Below, one piece after another: positions 29,601 to 38,169 of a stretch of DNA of 64,000 nt. The stretch lies in contig JBHOQQ010000088.1 in the NCBI GenBank assembly GCA_042408955.1, forward strand, positions 1 to 64,000. The letters run 5' to 3'. This DNA is from CALGSZ01 sp042408955 (GTDB lineage: Bacteria > Chloroflexota > Chloroflexia > Thermomicrobiales > UBA6265). The notes below the pieces were generated by a model. The model was not told the DNA's origin. It made no database searches and was given only the letters and a program-made list of their open reading frames with translations. A program made the position numbers and the translations under genes. Within the stretch, counting starts at the first letter, position 1. The number at the start of each line of letters is the position of its first letter.

Positions 29601-31140
29601 CGGACAGCGGGCGCGGCCGTTCGGAGAGCACGGCCAGCGGCGCATCGTCTCCCATCGACCAGGTCGGTTCCTTGGCTTCGCTTGCCATCGGCTGGATGAT
29701 GAGTCGCGCATCTTCCGCCGAGTAACCAAAGGCGCGCTGCACCGCGAGGAGATTCTCGAGCCGAGTGCGGGCGGGCGACTCATCGCTCGGCGGTATCGTG
29801 ATGCGGCGCGTGGCCAGCCAGTAACCGTAGGGAGCGCGGGCCGCGATCTCCTGCTTGATATCGGGGTTCCGCAAGACCAGGCCACGCTGGGTATCGACGA
29901 CGATCATCTGTCCCGGCCCAAGGCGGCCTTTCTCGACGACGCGCTCCTGCTCGACAGCAACGGTGCCAGCTTCCGATCCGGCGATCAGGAGGCCGTCGTT
30001 GGTAATCGCGTAGCGCAAGGGGCGCAGGCCGTTGCGGTCGAGCGTGGCCCCGGCGATTACGCCATCCGTAAAGGCGAGCGCCGCTGGCCCATCCCACTGC
30101 TCGATCAGGCCGGCGTGGAAATCGTAGAAAGCGCGCCGGTCCGCGGGCATCTCGGGAAGCTGCTCCCAGGGCTCCGGTACGAGCATCATCAGGGCATGAG
30201 GCAGCGACCGGCCGCCGTGGTAGAGAAGCTCCACAACGTTATCGAGGCTGGCCGAGTCGCTCCCGGTGAGCGAAACGACCGGTTCAAGCCGCTCTGGGCC
30301 AATACCGTCCGCATATGCGAGGGACGACGTTCGGGCCAGCATCCATTGGCGATTCCCCTGGACGGTGTTGATCTCGCCGTTATGGGCAATGAAGCGGAAT
30401 GGCTGGGCCATTGCCCACGTCGGTAGCGTGTTCGTGCTGTAGCGCTGGTGGAAAAGCGCGATCGCGCTGGTGAACGCGGGATCACGCAGGTCGGCATAGA
30501 ACGCCGCGAGGTCCTCGGGCAGGCAGAAACCCTTGTAGATGATCGTTCGTGCCGAGCAGGACACTACATATAGATCGTGAAGCGTCACCGCTTCCGCCCG
30601 GCGCTCGGCGGCTTTCCTCGCCAGCATGAGCGCGCGTTCGAATTGCTCGATGGTTTGCGCGGCAGGGCGAGCGACCAGTAATTGGGCGATGCACGGTTGC
30701 GTTCGCGCGGCAATTTGTCCGAGCACAGATGAATCAGTTGGGACGGTGCGCCAGCCTATGACCGGCAGCCCGGTCTCGCGCATGGCCGCTTCGAGCATCT
30801 CTCTGCCGCGGACTTCTTTATCGTCGTCGCGTGGGAGAAAGACCATCGCCACACCGTAGTCTCCGGCGGCCATGGAGGGATAGCCGTGCTTGGCAAGCTC
30901 GGGCGCAAAGAGGGCGTGCGGGATCTGGGTGAGGATGCCGGCGCCGTCGCCCGTCCGCTCGTCGGCGCTGACGCCGCCGCGGTGAGTCAAGTTGATTAAA
31001 CCGGCCAGCGCGCGCTCGACGATCTCCCGGCTCGGACGGCCCTGGATATCGACAACTAATCCGACACCGCATGCATCATGCTCAAACGTTGGATCATAGA
31101 GCGGCGCCAAGGTAACCGTTTCGCGAGATTGGCGTGTCAT
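26629..31140 (-). CDS. gltB: Glutamate synthase large subunit
   Basis: The 1503-residue protein has the full bacterial GltB architecture. It opens with a class II glutaminase domain whose nucleophile is C24 (HDACGVGLV), with a 23-residue propeptide before it. The FMN/2-oxoglutarate domain follows with GGEDPDW and the iron-sulfur Cys motif CHLNSCPTG. The C-terminal GXGXG structural domain contains MSGGVIAI. It makes two glutamates from glutamine and 2-oxoglutarate. ATG 31140 has GAGGAGG eight bases upstream. The small subunit gene gltD, often next to gltB, is not in this window. Transcription ends at the intrinsic terminator at 26565-26597. Confidence 0.97.
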   Translation of the reverse strand: MTRQSRETVTLAPLYDPTFEHDACGVGLVVDIQGRPSREIVERALAGLINLTHRGGVSADERTGDGAGILTQIPHALFAPELAKHGYPSMAAGDYGVAMVFLPRDDDKEVRGREMLEAAMRETGLPVIGWRTVPTDSSVLGQIAARTQPCIAQLLVARPAAQTIEQFERALMLARKAAERRAEAVTLHDLYVVSCSARTIIYKGFCLPEDLAAFYADLRDPAFTSAIALFHQRYSTNTLPTWAMAQPFRFIAHNGEINTVQGNRQWMLARTSSLAYADGIGPERLEPVVSLTGSDSASLDNVVELLYHGGRSLPHALMMLVPEPWEQLPEMPADRRAFYDFHAGLIEQWDGPAALAFTDGVIAGATLDRNGLRPLRYAITNDGLLIAGSEAGTVAVEQERVVEKGRLGPGQMIVVDTQRGLVLRNPDIKQEIAARAPYGYWLATRRITIPPSDESPARTRLENLLAVQRAFGYSAEDARLIIQPMASEAKEPTWSMGDDAPLAVLSERPRPLSAYFRQRFAQVTNPPIDSLREKKIMALDSFVGPRVNLLVETPDAAELVHLPSIVLSEDQLEVLAALNTGRLRARRLSTLFEVPGDEAASGPVPAAPLQAALDCLIAQAESAVREGVSVLILSDRGVSERCAPIPMLLAVGAIHHDLRRKGLRMQADLVCETGEVWDVHHLACLIGYGASAVHPYLALQAAGELAGTRGHEDKTAADLQRNYIKALEHGFLKVASKMGISTAMGYRGAQIFEAIGLSQEVIDRYFSGTPSRLGGIGLAEIEADVLRRHREAFGEPATKLPDPGFVRFRKDGEHHAFNPTAVKALQAAANSGSLSDFAAYRELVRNHPLTAVRDLMTIKPLGDPVPRDEVEPASEIVQRFVVTAMSLGALSPEAYRTLAIGMNRLGARSNSGEGGEDPDWYDEPGPDIAHSKVKQVASGRFGVTARYLAMASELEIKMAQGSKPGEGGQLPGHKVTEFIARIRHAVPGLPLISPPPHHDIYSIEDLAQLIYDLRQCNPRAKIGVKLVAEAGVGTIAAGVAKARADYILISGHSGGTGASPLASIKHAGCPWELGLAETQQTLVMNGLRSRVRLRTDGGIKTPEDVVIAAMLGAEEFGFGTSALVAIGCDMARQCHLNSCPTGIATQKEELRKRFAGTPEQIINYFLLLAEGVRQVLADIGARSIDEIVGRSDLLAQRTDLSGRAAMLDLSSLFAAPAPETERRKTIDVQDAQPTIDDWMLETVGDAIREGRSVSIKHQIGTPDRTVGARVAGELALLRGKNNPRIGKVVARFTGSAGQSFGAFLVDGMRLILEGEANDYVGKGMSGGVIAIRPPREASFRDPQVIAGNTILYGATGGELYLAGKAGERFAVRNSGATAVVEGVGDHGCEYMTGGTVVVLGPTGRNFGAGMTNGIAYVYDPAGEFDGRINGESVLVERGLSTEDAARLRELIERHVELTGSAHAQALLANWNETLSATWKVIPRATLLLSVTTPDEVEAKGAAD

Positions 31141-31569
31141 CCAGCTATCCTCCTCAAGCAAGGTGTCGGGTGCCGGGACGTTCGGCGCTCAGCACAAATC
31201 GTGATGTCTCTCACAATGTCTAGAGGCGAATGAAATTCTGAGAGCGTCCTGGCGGCTTCATTGCCGGCGAAGGCGTCGCCCCAGCCAAGGCGTGGCACGG
31301 CCATCGATGGGGTGAAGTGTAGAAACGGTACGCGCACGAGAACACGTGCCGAGCGCAGCATTCTTGGCACTCGGGAATTGTGCGCTCAGTACCAAGCCGT
31401 GCGTCTTCAACGAACAGTTTGCACGAGTTCGTCCCCCTGCCTAGGCGTGCGCTGGACCGAGGGGTTGAGGATAAGCGGGCGAAGGTTGATTCACGCATCG
31501 CATCGGGCTACGCTTTGTGCCAGTGTTTTTGGATCGAGCGCCCAAATGGAAGGGCGGAAGGATTGTTGG
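31141..31569. other. Divergent intergenic region between gltB and the glutamine-synthetase-like gene
   Basis: This 429-base region must hold the promoters of gltB (minus) and the GS-like gene (plus). A good plus-strand promoter is visible at 31486-31514. On the minus strand I could not find a convincing -35/-10 pair. No small gene or strong hairpin stands out. Confidence 0.55.
31486..31514 (+). promoter_or_regulatory. Candidate sigma-70 promoter of the GS-like gene
   Basis: TTGATT (31486-31491) and TACGCT (31509-31514) are separated by 17 bases, a near-consensus housekeeping promoter. The predicted start near 31521 leaves a leader of about 49 bases, and GGAAGG sits eight bases before the ATG at 31570. 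Confidence 0.5.
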
Positions 31570-32919
31570 ATGGTCATCGAGACAAATCCGGACGCTGCCA
31601 CGACGCGTGGGGTGGGTCACATGCTAGATCGGCTGGCAGCCGCAAATGTGCGCCTGGTTGATCTCCTCTTCTCGGATATTACTGGTGGAGCCAAGGCGCT
31701 CACGATTCCGGTCGAATTGCTCGCAACCACCCTGGAGCAGGGATATCGCTTCGACGGCTCTGCGCTGACGGGAACTCGCCGGGTCGAGCTTGATCTTTAC
31801 CTGGTTCCGGATCCGGCGACGCTCCTCGTGCTGACGGCAGCCGAGCAGCGAGATCGCCGCGCACGGATGTGCTGCTCGGTCAAACGGCGCGATGGGCAAC
31901 CGTTTGACGGCGATCCACGCTCGGTGTTGGAGCGCCAGCTTGCGGTGGCGCGCGCGGCTGGCTTCGAGTATCGCGTGGGGATCGAGGTCGAGTTCTACCT
32001 GGTTCGTGGCGACTGGCCGGATCCGGTGCGCACGCGCGATGCGGCCGGGTATTTCGATGTCGGCGAGGATGCCTCATCTCGCGTGCGTGATGAGGTTGTG
32101 GAAACGCTGCATGCCCTGGGGATCGGCGTGGGTGGCGCACATCACGAGACCGGACCCGGCCAGGAAGAGCTTGACCTGCTCGCAACCGACGCGCTGCGCA
32201 TGGCCGACCAGCTCATCACGGTGCGGCAGGTGGTGCGCTCGGTTGCGCAACGACACGGGCTGCGGGCGACATTTATGCCAAAGCCGTTCTCCGACGCGCC
32301 TGGGTCAGGGATGCACATCTTTCAGCGCTTGCGCCGGTACCCGGACGGGAGCGACGCGTTCCTCGTTCGCGAAGGAGATGCGCTCTCCGCAACCGCGTAT
32401 CACTTCATCGCGGGCCAGCTCTCGCACGCGACCGGTATGTGCGCGGTGTTGTGTCCGACGGTCAATTCCTACAAACGGCTCAACGCAGGACACCGGGCGC
32501 CGCGGCATGCGACCTGGGCGCACGTCAGCCAGTCGTCGCTGATCCGCGTTCCGTCGTGGGCGCCGGGTGGCGAGGCAGCCATCGAGCTGCGTTCGCCCGA
32601 TGCGATGGCGAATCCCTATCTTGCGCTCGCGGTAACGCTCGCCTGTGGTCTCGACGGCATTCGCCAGGGAGAGGAGCCGCCCGAGCCATTGGAGGAGACG
32701 CTCACTGCATACGACGACGAAGGCATGCAGCGCATCGGAGTGCCGCGCTTGCCGAGCACCCTGGGAGAGGCGCTCAGCGCCTTGACGCATGACCCGGTGG
32801 TCCAAGATGCGCTCGGTGTCTACGTCTACGACCAATTGCTCGCGGTCAAGCGCGCGGAGTGGGAAGAGTATCGCGCACAGGTCGGATCGTGGGAGCTCCA
32901 GCGTTACGGCGATGCCTGA
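31570..32919 (+). CDS. Glutamine synthetase family protein (type I-like)
   Basis: The 449-residue protein has the full GS fold. Seen in order are FDGSALTG (latch Asp region), GIEVEFYL (metal Glu), GPGQEELDL, GSGMHIF, NSYKRL, SSLIRVP and the active-site Arg run IELRSPDAMANPYLALA. One change stands out: the canonical MHxH reads MHIF, so the second His, which lies near ATP, is Phe. This and the divergent RAPRHATWAH segment suggest it may be a GlnA-like enzyme such as a gamma-glutamyl-amine ligase rather than housekeeping GlnA. The start ATG has GGAAGG upstream; the longer frame is not used. Confidence 0.88.
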   Translation: MVIETNPDAATTRGVGHMLDRLAAANVRLVDLLFSDITGGAKALTIPVELLATTLEQGYRFDGSALTGTRRVELDLYLVPDPATLLVLTAAEQRDRRARMCCSVKRRDGQPFDGDPRSVLERQLAVARAAGFEYRVGIEVEFYLVRGDWPDPVRTRDAAGYFDVGEDASSRVRDEVVETLHALGIGVGGAHHETGPGQEELDLLATDALRMADQLITVRQVVRSVAQRHGLRATFMPKPFSDAPGSGMHIFQRLRRYPDGSDAFLVREGDALSATAYHFIAGQLSHATGMCAVLCPTVNSYKRLNAGHRAPRHATWAHVSQSSLIRVPSWAPGGEAAIELRSPDAMANPYLALAVTLACGLDGIRQGEEPPEPLEETLTAYDDEGMQRIGVPRLPSTLGEALSALTHDPVVQDALGVYVYDQLLAVKRAEWEEYRAQVGSWELQRYGDA

Positions 32920-32943
32920 TGCGGCTCGTAGTGTGATGGCTCA

Positions 32944-34590
32944 GTGCTGATGATCACTGTCCGGAATCTCTTAGAACATGGCTTGCCTGCTGGGACGCAC
33001 GTCGTCGCGGGGGAAGCCGGTCTCGATGATGAGGTGACCTGGGCGACACGCCCAGCGCCTAGCCCTCCCGCGTTTGGTCATCTGCGCGGCGGTGAGCTGG
33101 TGCTGCTCACTGCCAAGGCGCTGCAAAGCGTTGATGAGCGCCTGACCCTGGAGGGCGCCATCCGCCAGCTCGCGGCCGCAGGAGTGTCGGCAATAGCCTT
33201 CGCTGGGAGGATCACCGCGAGTGCGCGCTCGGCCGCGGATGCCGCGACGCTGCCGCTGCTGCAATTGCCGGCTGATGCGGATCTGGCCATGCTGGAGCGG
33301 GAAACATCCCACCTCATCGCCGAGCGCCGCCGGGAGGCGCATCGTCAAGGGCTCGAAGCAGGCCGGCGGCTGATGGAGCTGGCCATTGCTGGTGAGTCGT
33401 TAGCGGTTGTTGCCCGGACGCTGGCGGAGATGGCGCGGCGGAGCACGGTGATCGAAGGCCGTGATGGCCGCATCCTGGCGATTGGCGGGAGTGAGACGAT
33501 CACCCCAGAGCATTTGGCAACCTTGTTGGATCGGGGGCGCCCTGCCCTCGCCCTGTGGCTTCGCACCAGCGCCGTTGCAAGTCCAGCCGAGCCTCCGACG
33601 ACGACCGTCGATCTCGATCAGCACCGCAAGCGGGTCGTCGCCCCGATCTTCGGGCAGGATGGTCTGCTGGGATTGCTGTCGTTGCTGCTGCCAGGGAAGC
33701 AGGAATCGCCCGAGGATGCATTGCTGGCATCACGAGGCGCCGCTGCCTGCGCGGTGGTCCTGGCCCGCGAGCGCGCTGCGGCTGCCGCGCGGCAAGAGCT
33801 TGCGCTCAACGTGCTCGATGAAATCCTCGATGGCGCACTGCAAAGCGAAGTCTCCTTGCTGCAACAGGCCAGGCGGTTGGGCCACGATTTGGAAGCGCCG
33901 CACGCTGTCATCGTTGCGCGGCTCGATCAGCGAGCCGGGACCAACGCCGTCCGTCCCCGTGACGGACGGTGGGCGGTCTTCGAGGAGACGCTGGCGCGTC
34001 ATGGTGCGCGCCGGCTCTGGCGGATTCGCCACAACCAGGTCGAGATCGTCTGGCCGGTAGCAGATAAGCGTGAAGCTACTGCCGCTGCCCAGCTCCTCTT
34101 TGAGGATGCCCGGCGGCGCTTGCCCGACGGTGCCGGAATGGATGTCTCGATGGGATTGGGCCGGGTCGGCTCTGGCCTGCGGGGAATACGCCAGTCGTAT
34201 CACGAGGCGAAGCAAGCGCTGACCATGGGCCGGCGCCTGCATGGTCCGGGCCGCCTGACACGCTTCGATGATCTCGGCGTTTACCGCCTCCTCTTCGCGG
34301 CGCAAGACCTGCCGGAGCTCCGGACGTTCCACGACGAGGCGCTTGGCCCGCTCATCGAATACGACCGGGAAAATGGTGCCGACTTGATTCGCACGCTCGA
34401 AGCCTTCTTCGCGGCGCGTTGTGGTCCGAAGGAGGCGGCCGCATTGCTCGGCGTGCACCGCAATACGGTGCTGTACCGGTTGGAGCGCATTCGGGAGCTG
34501 ACCCGCCTCGATCTCGACGACGCGGATGTCCGCCTGCGTCTGCATTTGGCGCTCTGCGCGCACGCGGCGCTGTTCGGCCAGCGCGAGTAG
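32944..34590 (+). CDS. PucR-family transcriptional regulator
   Basis: The 548-residue protein begins with the PucR N-terminal domain (ITVRNLLEHGLPAGTHVVAG). A GAF-like/GGDEF-like middle follows. The C-terminal helix-turn-helix is AAALLGVHRNTVLYRLERIR. PucR-type proteins often control purine, allantoin or amine catabolism. Lying 24 bases after the GS-like gene on the same strand, it may regulate use of a nitrogen compound for which that enzyme is a ligase. The start is GTG 32944 or ATG 32950; neither has a strong ribosome-binding site, which fits translation coupled to the upstream gene. Confidence 0.92.
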   Translation: MLMITVRNLLEHGLPAGTHVVAGEAGLDDEVTWATRPAPSPPAFGHLRGGELVLLTAKALQSVDERLTLEGAIRQLAAAGVSAIAFAGRITASARSAADAATLPLLQLPADADLAMLERETSHLIAERRREAHRQGLEAGRRLMELAIAGESLAVVARTLAEMARRSTVIEGRDGRILAIGGSETITPEHLATLLDRGRPALALWLRTSAVASPAEPPTTTVDLDQHRKRVVAPIFGQDGLLGLLSLLLPGKQESPEDALLASRGAAACAVVLARERAAAAARQELALNVLDEILDGALQSEVSLLQQARRLGHDLEAPHAVIVARLDQRAGTNAVRPRDGRWAVFEETLARHGARRLWRIRHNQVEIVWPVADKREATAAAQLLFEDARRRLPDGAGMDVSMGLGRVGSGLRGIRQSYHEAKQALTMGRRLHGPGRLTRFDDLGVYRLLFAAQDLPELRTFHDEALGPLIEYDRENGADLIRTLEAFFAARCGPKEAAALLGVHRNTVLYRLERIRELTRLDLDDADVRLRLHLALCAHAALFGQRE

Positions 34591-34731
34591 GGATGCAATG
34601 CCTCCCCAGCTGGGTGGGGATAGCGGATATCCACTGAGAGTAAGCCGGTTCCAGCCGGCTTCGTGGGCTCAGTACGGGGATATCAGCACCAGCTTCCTCA
34701 GGTGGTGCCTTGTGCAGCGGTGGAATCCAGC
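34591..34731. other. Intergenic segment with an inverted repeat
   Basis: After the PucR stop an inverted repeat AAGCCGG-ttccag-CCGGCTT lies at 34642-34661. It could end transcription on either strand, but no T-tract follows on either side, so it is only a weak terminator candidate. Nothing else is seen here. Confidence 0.35.
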
Positions 34732-34908
34732 TTAGGTAAAGAGATGCAAGAGGAGCCAAATGATTCCGGCCCACAGCGCCAGACCGGCCGGAACCAGGAT
34801 CCGCAACGCCATGAACGCTCCAAGATCGTCAGACGATTGCTGATCTGTCCTCGCGTCAAATGGCAGTGAGGCTGCGGGATGGTGATTCGGGACAAGCGCT
34901 TGGTCCAC
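34732..34908 (-). CDS. Possible small single-helix membrane protein
   Basis: A 58-codon frame from GTG 34908 ends in a strongly hydrophobic C-terminal helix (LVPAGLALWAGIIWLLLHLF). GGAG lies about ten bases before the GTG. The N-terminal half is polar and without motif. A shorter version starts at an internal ATG just before the helix. No family is recognised, and the call rests only on the hydrophobic tail and the plausible start; it may not be a gene. Confidence 0.25.
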   Translation of the reverse strand: MDQALVPNHHPAASLPFDARTDQQSSDDLGAFMALRILVPAGLALWAGIIWLLLHLFT

Positions 34909-35305
34909 GGGTTGCCGCTCCGATCGATTTGCCCAGCGGCGTGATACGCTGCCACGCCTGAACGCTTTGATCCTAGACGATCGCGTGGTGGGCAGGGAGG
35001 GACAAGGAGTCCTAGTCTGGCCTCCCAGTGTTCCTACGCCAGCGCCTTCCATCCGGCCTAGTCGCTGGCGGGACCGATGTCCGGGACTCGGCCGGACACC
35101 CCTGGGCCGGCGCCATCGCGGCATCGCGGCGCGATTCCTGGTGAGCCGCCGATATCCTGGCGCGGGGCGTTTCGCCGGTGCGTCCTGGCGCGGGCTTGGG
35201 GCAAGGTGACCGCCTGGTGGCTGATCCATGAGGCCATCCTCGTTCTGGGAACGAGCGCTGCGACACGAGCGAGGCCACACAACAGAGGATCATCGTTGAT
35301 CTCGG
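34909..35305. other. Intergenic region, no gene recognised
   Basis: Several overlapping frames cross this region on both strands, but all have arginine/proline-rich shadow-type composition and none has a ribosome-binding site with a plausible protein. I see no tRNA, strong hairpin or promoter. Confidence 0.5.
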
Positions 35306-35611
35306 CTAGCGCAGCGAGTCCCCAACCTCATGATACGCCGAGCGGCGTTCGGGGTGGTCGGGGCTAAGTACTGGCATTCGGCTGGAACGGTAGGTTTTTG
35401 CCATCGACACGCCGGAAACGACAGCCCACGTGCCTTCAAGGAGAAAAAAGCCCCATTGCCCATCGAGGAGTGCAATGACGGTCAGCAATGCTGAGCCGGC
35501 GAGGTTGAGCAGGAGATACCAGCGTGAGGTGTGGCTCAGCAACTGAAGCTGAGCGAGGATGAAGCCGGCGAGAATCAGCACGGCCCCAGCGATCTGGATG
35601 ACTTGATTCAT
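35306..35611 (-). CDS. Small membrane protein (CBU_0592-like family)
   Basis: The 101-residue protein has three hydrophobic segments: residues about 5-25 (IQIAGAVLILAGFILAQ), 30-48 and 53-70 (GFFLLEGTWAVVSGVSM). The polar, charged tail is cytoplasmic. The Q-x-G-A motif, the N-LxGSxLL helix and the E-x-xW helix fit the small membrane proteins annotated as CBU_0592-like. No function is known. The ribosome-binding site is weak. Confidence 0.7.
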   Translation of the reverse strand: MNQVIQIAGAVLILAGFILAQLQLLSHTSRWYLLLNLAGSALLTVIALLDGQWGFFLLEGTWAVVSGVSMAKTYRSSRMPVLSPDHPERRSAYHEVGDSLR

Positions 35612-35833
35612 CGTCTACTACCGCAGCGTGTCTGGCGAGCGCTCGTGCCGCGTTGCCCGCGCTGAGACAACGCACGGGCGGAGTGTACGGCATTCGAGCA
35701 TGCTCCAATCATGCCAGGCATGCTGCCTAGTGTGCACGGCAGCGGACGTGCGTGGTCCTTGCCCAGCACCAGTCGAGCCGTCACAATCCAGCGAACTGGT
35801 TGGAGTCGCATCACACTCCAAGGAGGCGTGCCA

Positions 35834-36160
35834 ATGCCGATCCTCGCCGTTGAGCTTGACGACGTTGAGGTGCAGCACCGTCAGGTGGGGAAGCCCTGGT
35901 TGGAATTCTTGCGCGTTCCCTCGCTGAGCGTCGGTCTTTATGCGTTGCCTGCCGGTGGCACCGATCCCCAAAGTCCGCATCAGGAGGATGAGGTGTACGT
36001 TGTGGTGCGCGGGCGGGCAATGCTTCGGGTCGCCGATGAAGACCGGCCGGTCCGGCCAGGTTCAATCGTCTTCGTGGGGAAGGGCGTGGAGCACCGGTTT
36101 CACAGCATTGAGGAGCCGCTGAGCGTGCTGGTCATCTTCGCCCCGGCGCACACCGCGTGA
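35834..36160 (+). CDS. Cupin-domain protein
   Basis: The 108-residue single cupin has the two histidine motifs of the family: SPHQEDEVYVVVRGRAML for motif 1 and PGSIVFVGKGVEHRFHSI for motif 2, with candidate metal ligands His, Glu and a C-terminal His. Enzyme or sensor function is unknown. ATG 35834 has a perfect AGGAGG eight bases upstream; earlier frame starts are not used. It stands alone between two minus-strand blocks. Confidence 0.9.
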   Translation: MPILAVELDDVEVQHRQVGKPWLEFLRVPSLSVGLYALPAGGTDPQSPHQEDEVYVVVRGRAMLRVADEDRPVRPGSIVFVGKGVEHRFHSIEEPLSVLVIFAPAHTA

Positions 36161-36394
36161 GGGACCGTGTGCTCGTCCTGGTGACTCGCGTGGTGACGCA
36201 TCCGGCAGTGACCGCCGTGGCTTTCGCTGAGCGTGCCGGCCGGTATCGGACCGGCACACCACGCCTGGCCGGGTCAACGTGTGCCTGTGCGCGACAGGGG
36301 CAGGAGTACCAAGCATCCCCGACGAGCTTTTACCCATCGGTGGGTCAACGAAACGCGGTTCCCCAGTACCTCGGATGCCTTCTATATGATTGCC

Positions 36395-36889
36395 TTATTG
36401 CCTTAATCGCCGGGTTAGCAGCGCGACCATCCCCAGCGACAGGACAGCAGCGCTAACGCCGACGGCCAGCAGAGCGAGACTCCCTGGACCAGAGAGATCA
36501 ACGAACACAACCTCAAGCAGACCTACACCGAGCGAGCAGGCAACGAGTAGCGCCATGGCTCGCAGCCGGCGCCACACAAGGCCCGTCTCCTCGTTACAAT
36601 GCGTGCGCCGTTCCAGCGACCAATAGGCGAGTTCGGCCGTCAATAGCAACGCCGATCCAAAAACAGCCGCGATGAGGTCGAGCGACTCACCGCGGATGTA
36701 CACCGACACGACAAATTCGGCGCCAAGAATACCGAGTGCCCATACGACGCCAGAATGCCAATTCCATACGAGTGAGACTCCGAGCAGCACGGGCGCCACC
36801 AAACCGAGCGTCAGCAGACCCGCCGCATCGTGAGCGAAGAGCGCCGGATAGGCGGCGAGCACCACTGACACGCCAATCGCCATGGTCAT
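36395..36889 (-). CDS. Membrane protein at the end of the MoxR/DUF58 operon
   Basis: The 164-residue protein has five hydrophobic segments covering most of its length (for example AGLLTLGLVAPVLLGVSL and SGVVWALGILGAEFVVSV). The ATG 36889 lies five bases after the DUF58 stop, so it is the last gene of the operon. No family is recognised. Similar small membrane proteins often accompany MoxR/DUF58 pairs. Confidence 0.7.
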   Translation of the reverse strand: MTMAIGVSVVLAAYPALFAHDAAGLLTLGLVAPVLLGVSLVWNWHSGVVWALGILGAEFVVSVYIRGESLDLIAAVFGSALLLTAELAYWSLERRTHCNEETGLVWRRLRAMALLVACSLGVGLLEVVFVDLSGPGSLALLAVGVSAAVLSLGMVALLTRRLRQ

Positions 36890-36894
36890 CGTGA

Positions 36895-38169
36895 TCAGGC
36901 GCGTGCCCGACGTGCGGATCGGCGGAATGCTTGAACCTCCTGTACAACGGCGTCGAGAGCTTGGCTCGCTTCCCACGCTCCAATCGGGACGCCCAGACGG
37001 CGAAACCGATCGCGCAGCAGCTCGCGCTCAAGGGCCCAAACGTGAATGGCGATATCCTTGGCTGGTCTCGCCGGCTGAGCGACGAATGGGATTGGCGACA
37101 CTTCGATGATTGCCAGATCGAACCGCCGCGCTCGAAGATCGAACAAGGCGTTGATGGTTCGCTCATCCAACAGGGGCGTGATTGCCACGAGCAAGGCCTT
37201 CGGCGGAAGGGTGGCGGGTGGAATCACGTCGATCCCCTTCCAGGCGAAGCTCACCACCACCTCAGTGTCGATCAGCGCTTCAACGATTTGGTAGTACTGC
37301 GCCAACCCCATTGCGGGTCGCAGCCAGCGCAGGATACCGCCGAATCCGATAAGTCCAACTCGGTCCCGCCGTTGCAGGTAACGCTCCGCGAGCGCCGCCG
37401 TGGCGCGAATTGCCTCGTCCAAGGTACCGTTGTTTCCGTGACGCGCCTCCGCGAACGTGTCGAGGAAGAGGATGATGTCAGTGTTCTGCTCCCGTTGAAA
37501 CTCGTTGACGTACAATTCCCGTCGCCGCGTGCTGAGGCGCCAATTGACACGGCGGACGCGGTCGCCGGGCGCGAAGGGCCGGACGTCGATGAATTCAATG
37601 CCGTCGCCTTTGGCCCGTGAGAGCTCGTTTCCTACGAAGACCTGAGTCTCGGACGCACGAATGATCGAGCGCAGAGCCGCCGGCAGCGGATAGACGCGCA
37701 GAGGACATTGCGGGTGGAAATGCACCTCTGTAACGAAGAAACCGAAGGTATCGCGCGCACGCACATATAGCTCGCCGACAGCATAGCCACCCCAGCGACG
37801 ACAGTGAATGACCCGGCGCATTCGCTGCGGTGCCGTTGTCGTGAGACTGCGCGCGTGAACGAGGGCGCCACCGTCCTCCTCCAGCCCTGGGGGTAGGCGC
37901 AGTACAATCTCCGCCCTCGCTACCGGCGCTGTTGCTTCAAGCATGACCTCGACTTCGACATCCTCGCCCTCCAGCGCCTGCTCGCGGGTAAGATTGACGA
38001 CCGCCCGAATCCTGGGCATCTGGGCGAGTGCGAGGCCGATCCCAAGGGCTACCAGAAACGGTGCGGCGAGCAGGACCGGCTCTGCTCGCCGCAGCACCAG
38101 TCCGGTGCTGCATCCCGTTACGGCTAATGCGATATAGGCGGGGAGCTTCGGTGAGGCAAAGGTATTCAT
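36895..38169 (-). CDS. DUF58-domain protein
   Basis: The 424-residue protein has two N-terminal hydrophobic segments and the DUF58 core: FIDVRPFAPGDRVRRVNWRL, then RRRELYVNEF and the vWA-like strand IILFLDTFAEARHG. The D-x-F/S pattern would fit a modified metal-binding site. DUF58 proteins act with MoxR ATPases, probably in folding or cofactor loading of a membrane or secreted complex. The ATG overlaps the MoxR stop by four bases (ATGA). Confidence 0.9.
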   Translation of the reverse strand: MNTFASPKLPAYIALAVTGCSTGLVLRRAEPVLLAAPFLVALGIGLALAQMPRIRAVVNLTREQALEGEDVEVEVMLEATAPVARAEIVLRLPPGLEEDGGALVHARSLTTTAPQRMRRVIHCRRWGGYAVGELYVRARDTFGFFVTEVHFHPQCPLRVYPLPAALRSIIRASETQVFVGNELSRAKGDGIEFIDVRPFAPGDRVRRVNWRLSTRRRELYVNEFQREQNTDIILFLDTFAEARHGNNGTLDEAIRATAALAERYLQRRDRVGLIGFGGILRWLRPAMGLAQYYQIVEALIDTEVVVSFAWKGIDVIPPATLPPKALLVAITPLLDERTINALFDLRARRFDLAIIEVSPIPFVAQPARPAKDIAIHVWALERELLRDRFRRLGVPIGAWEASQALDAVVQEVQAFRRSARRARA

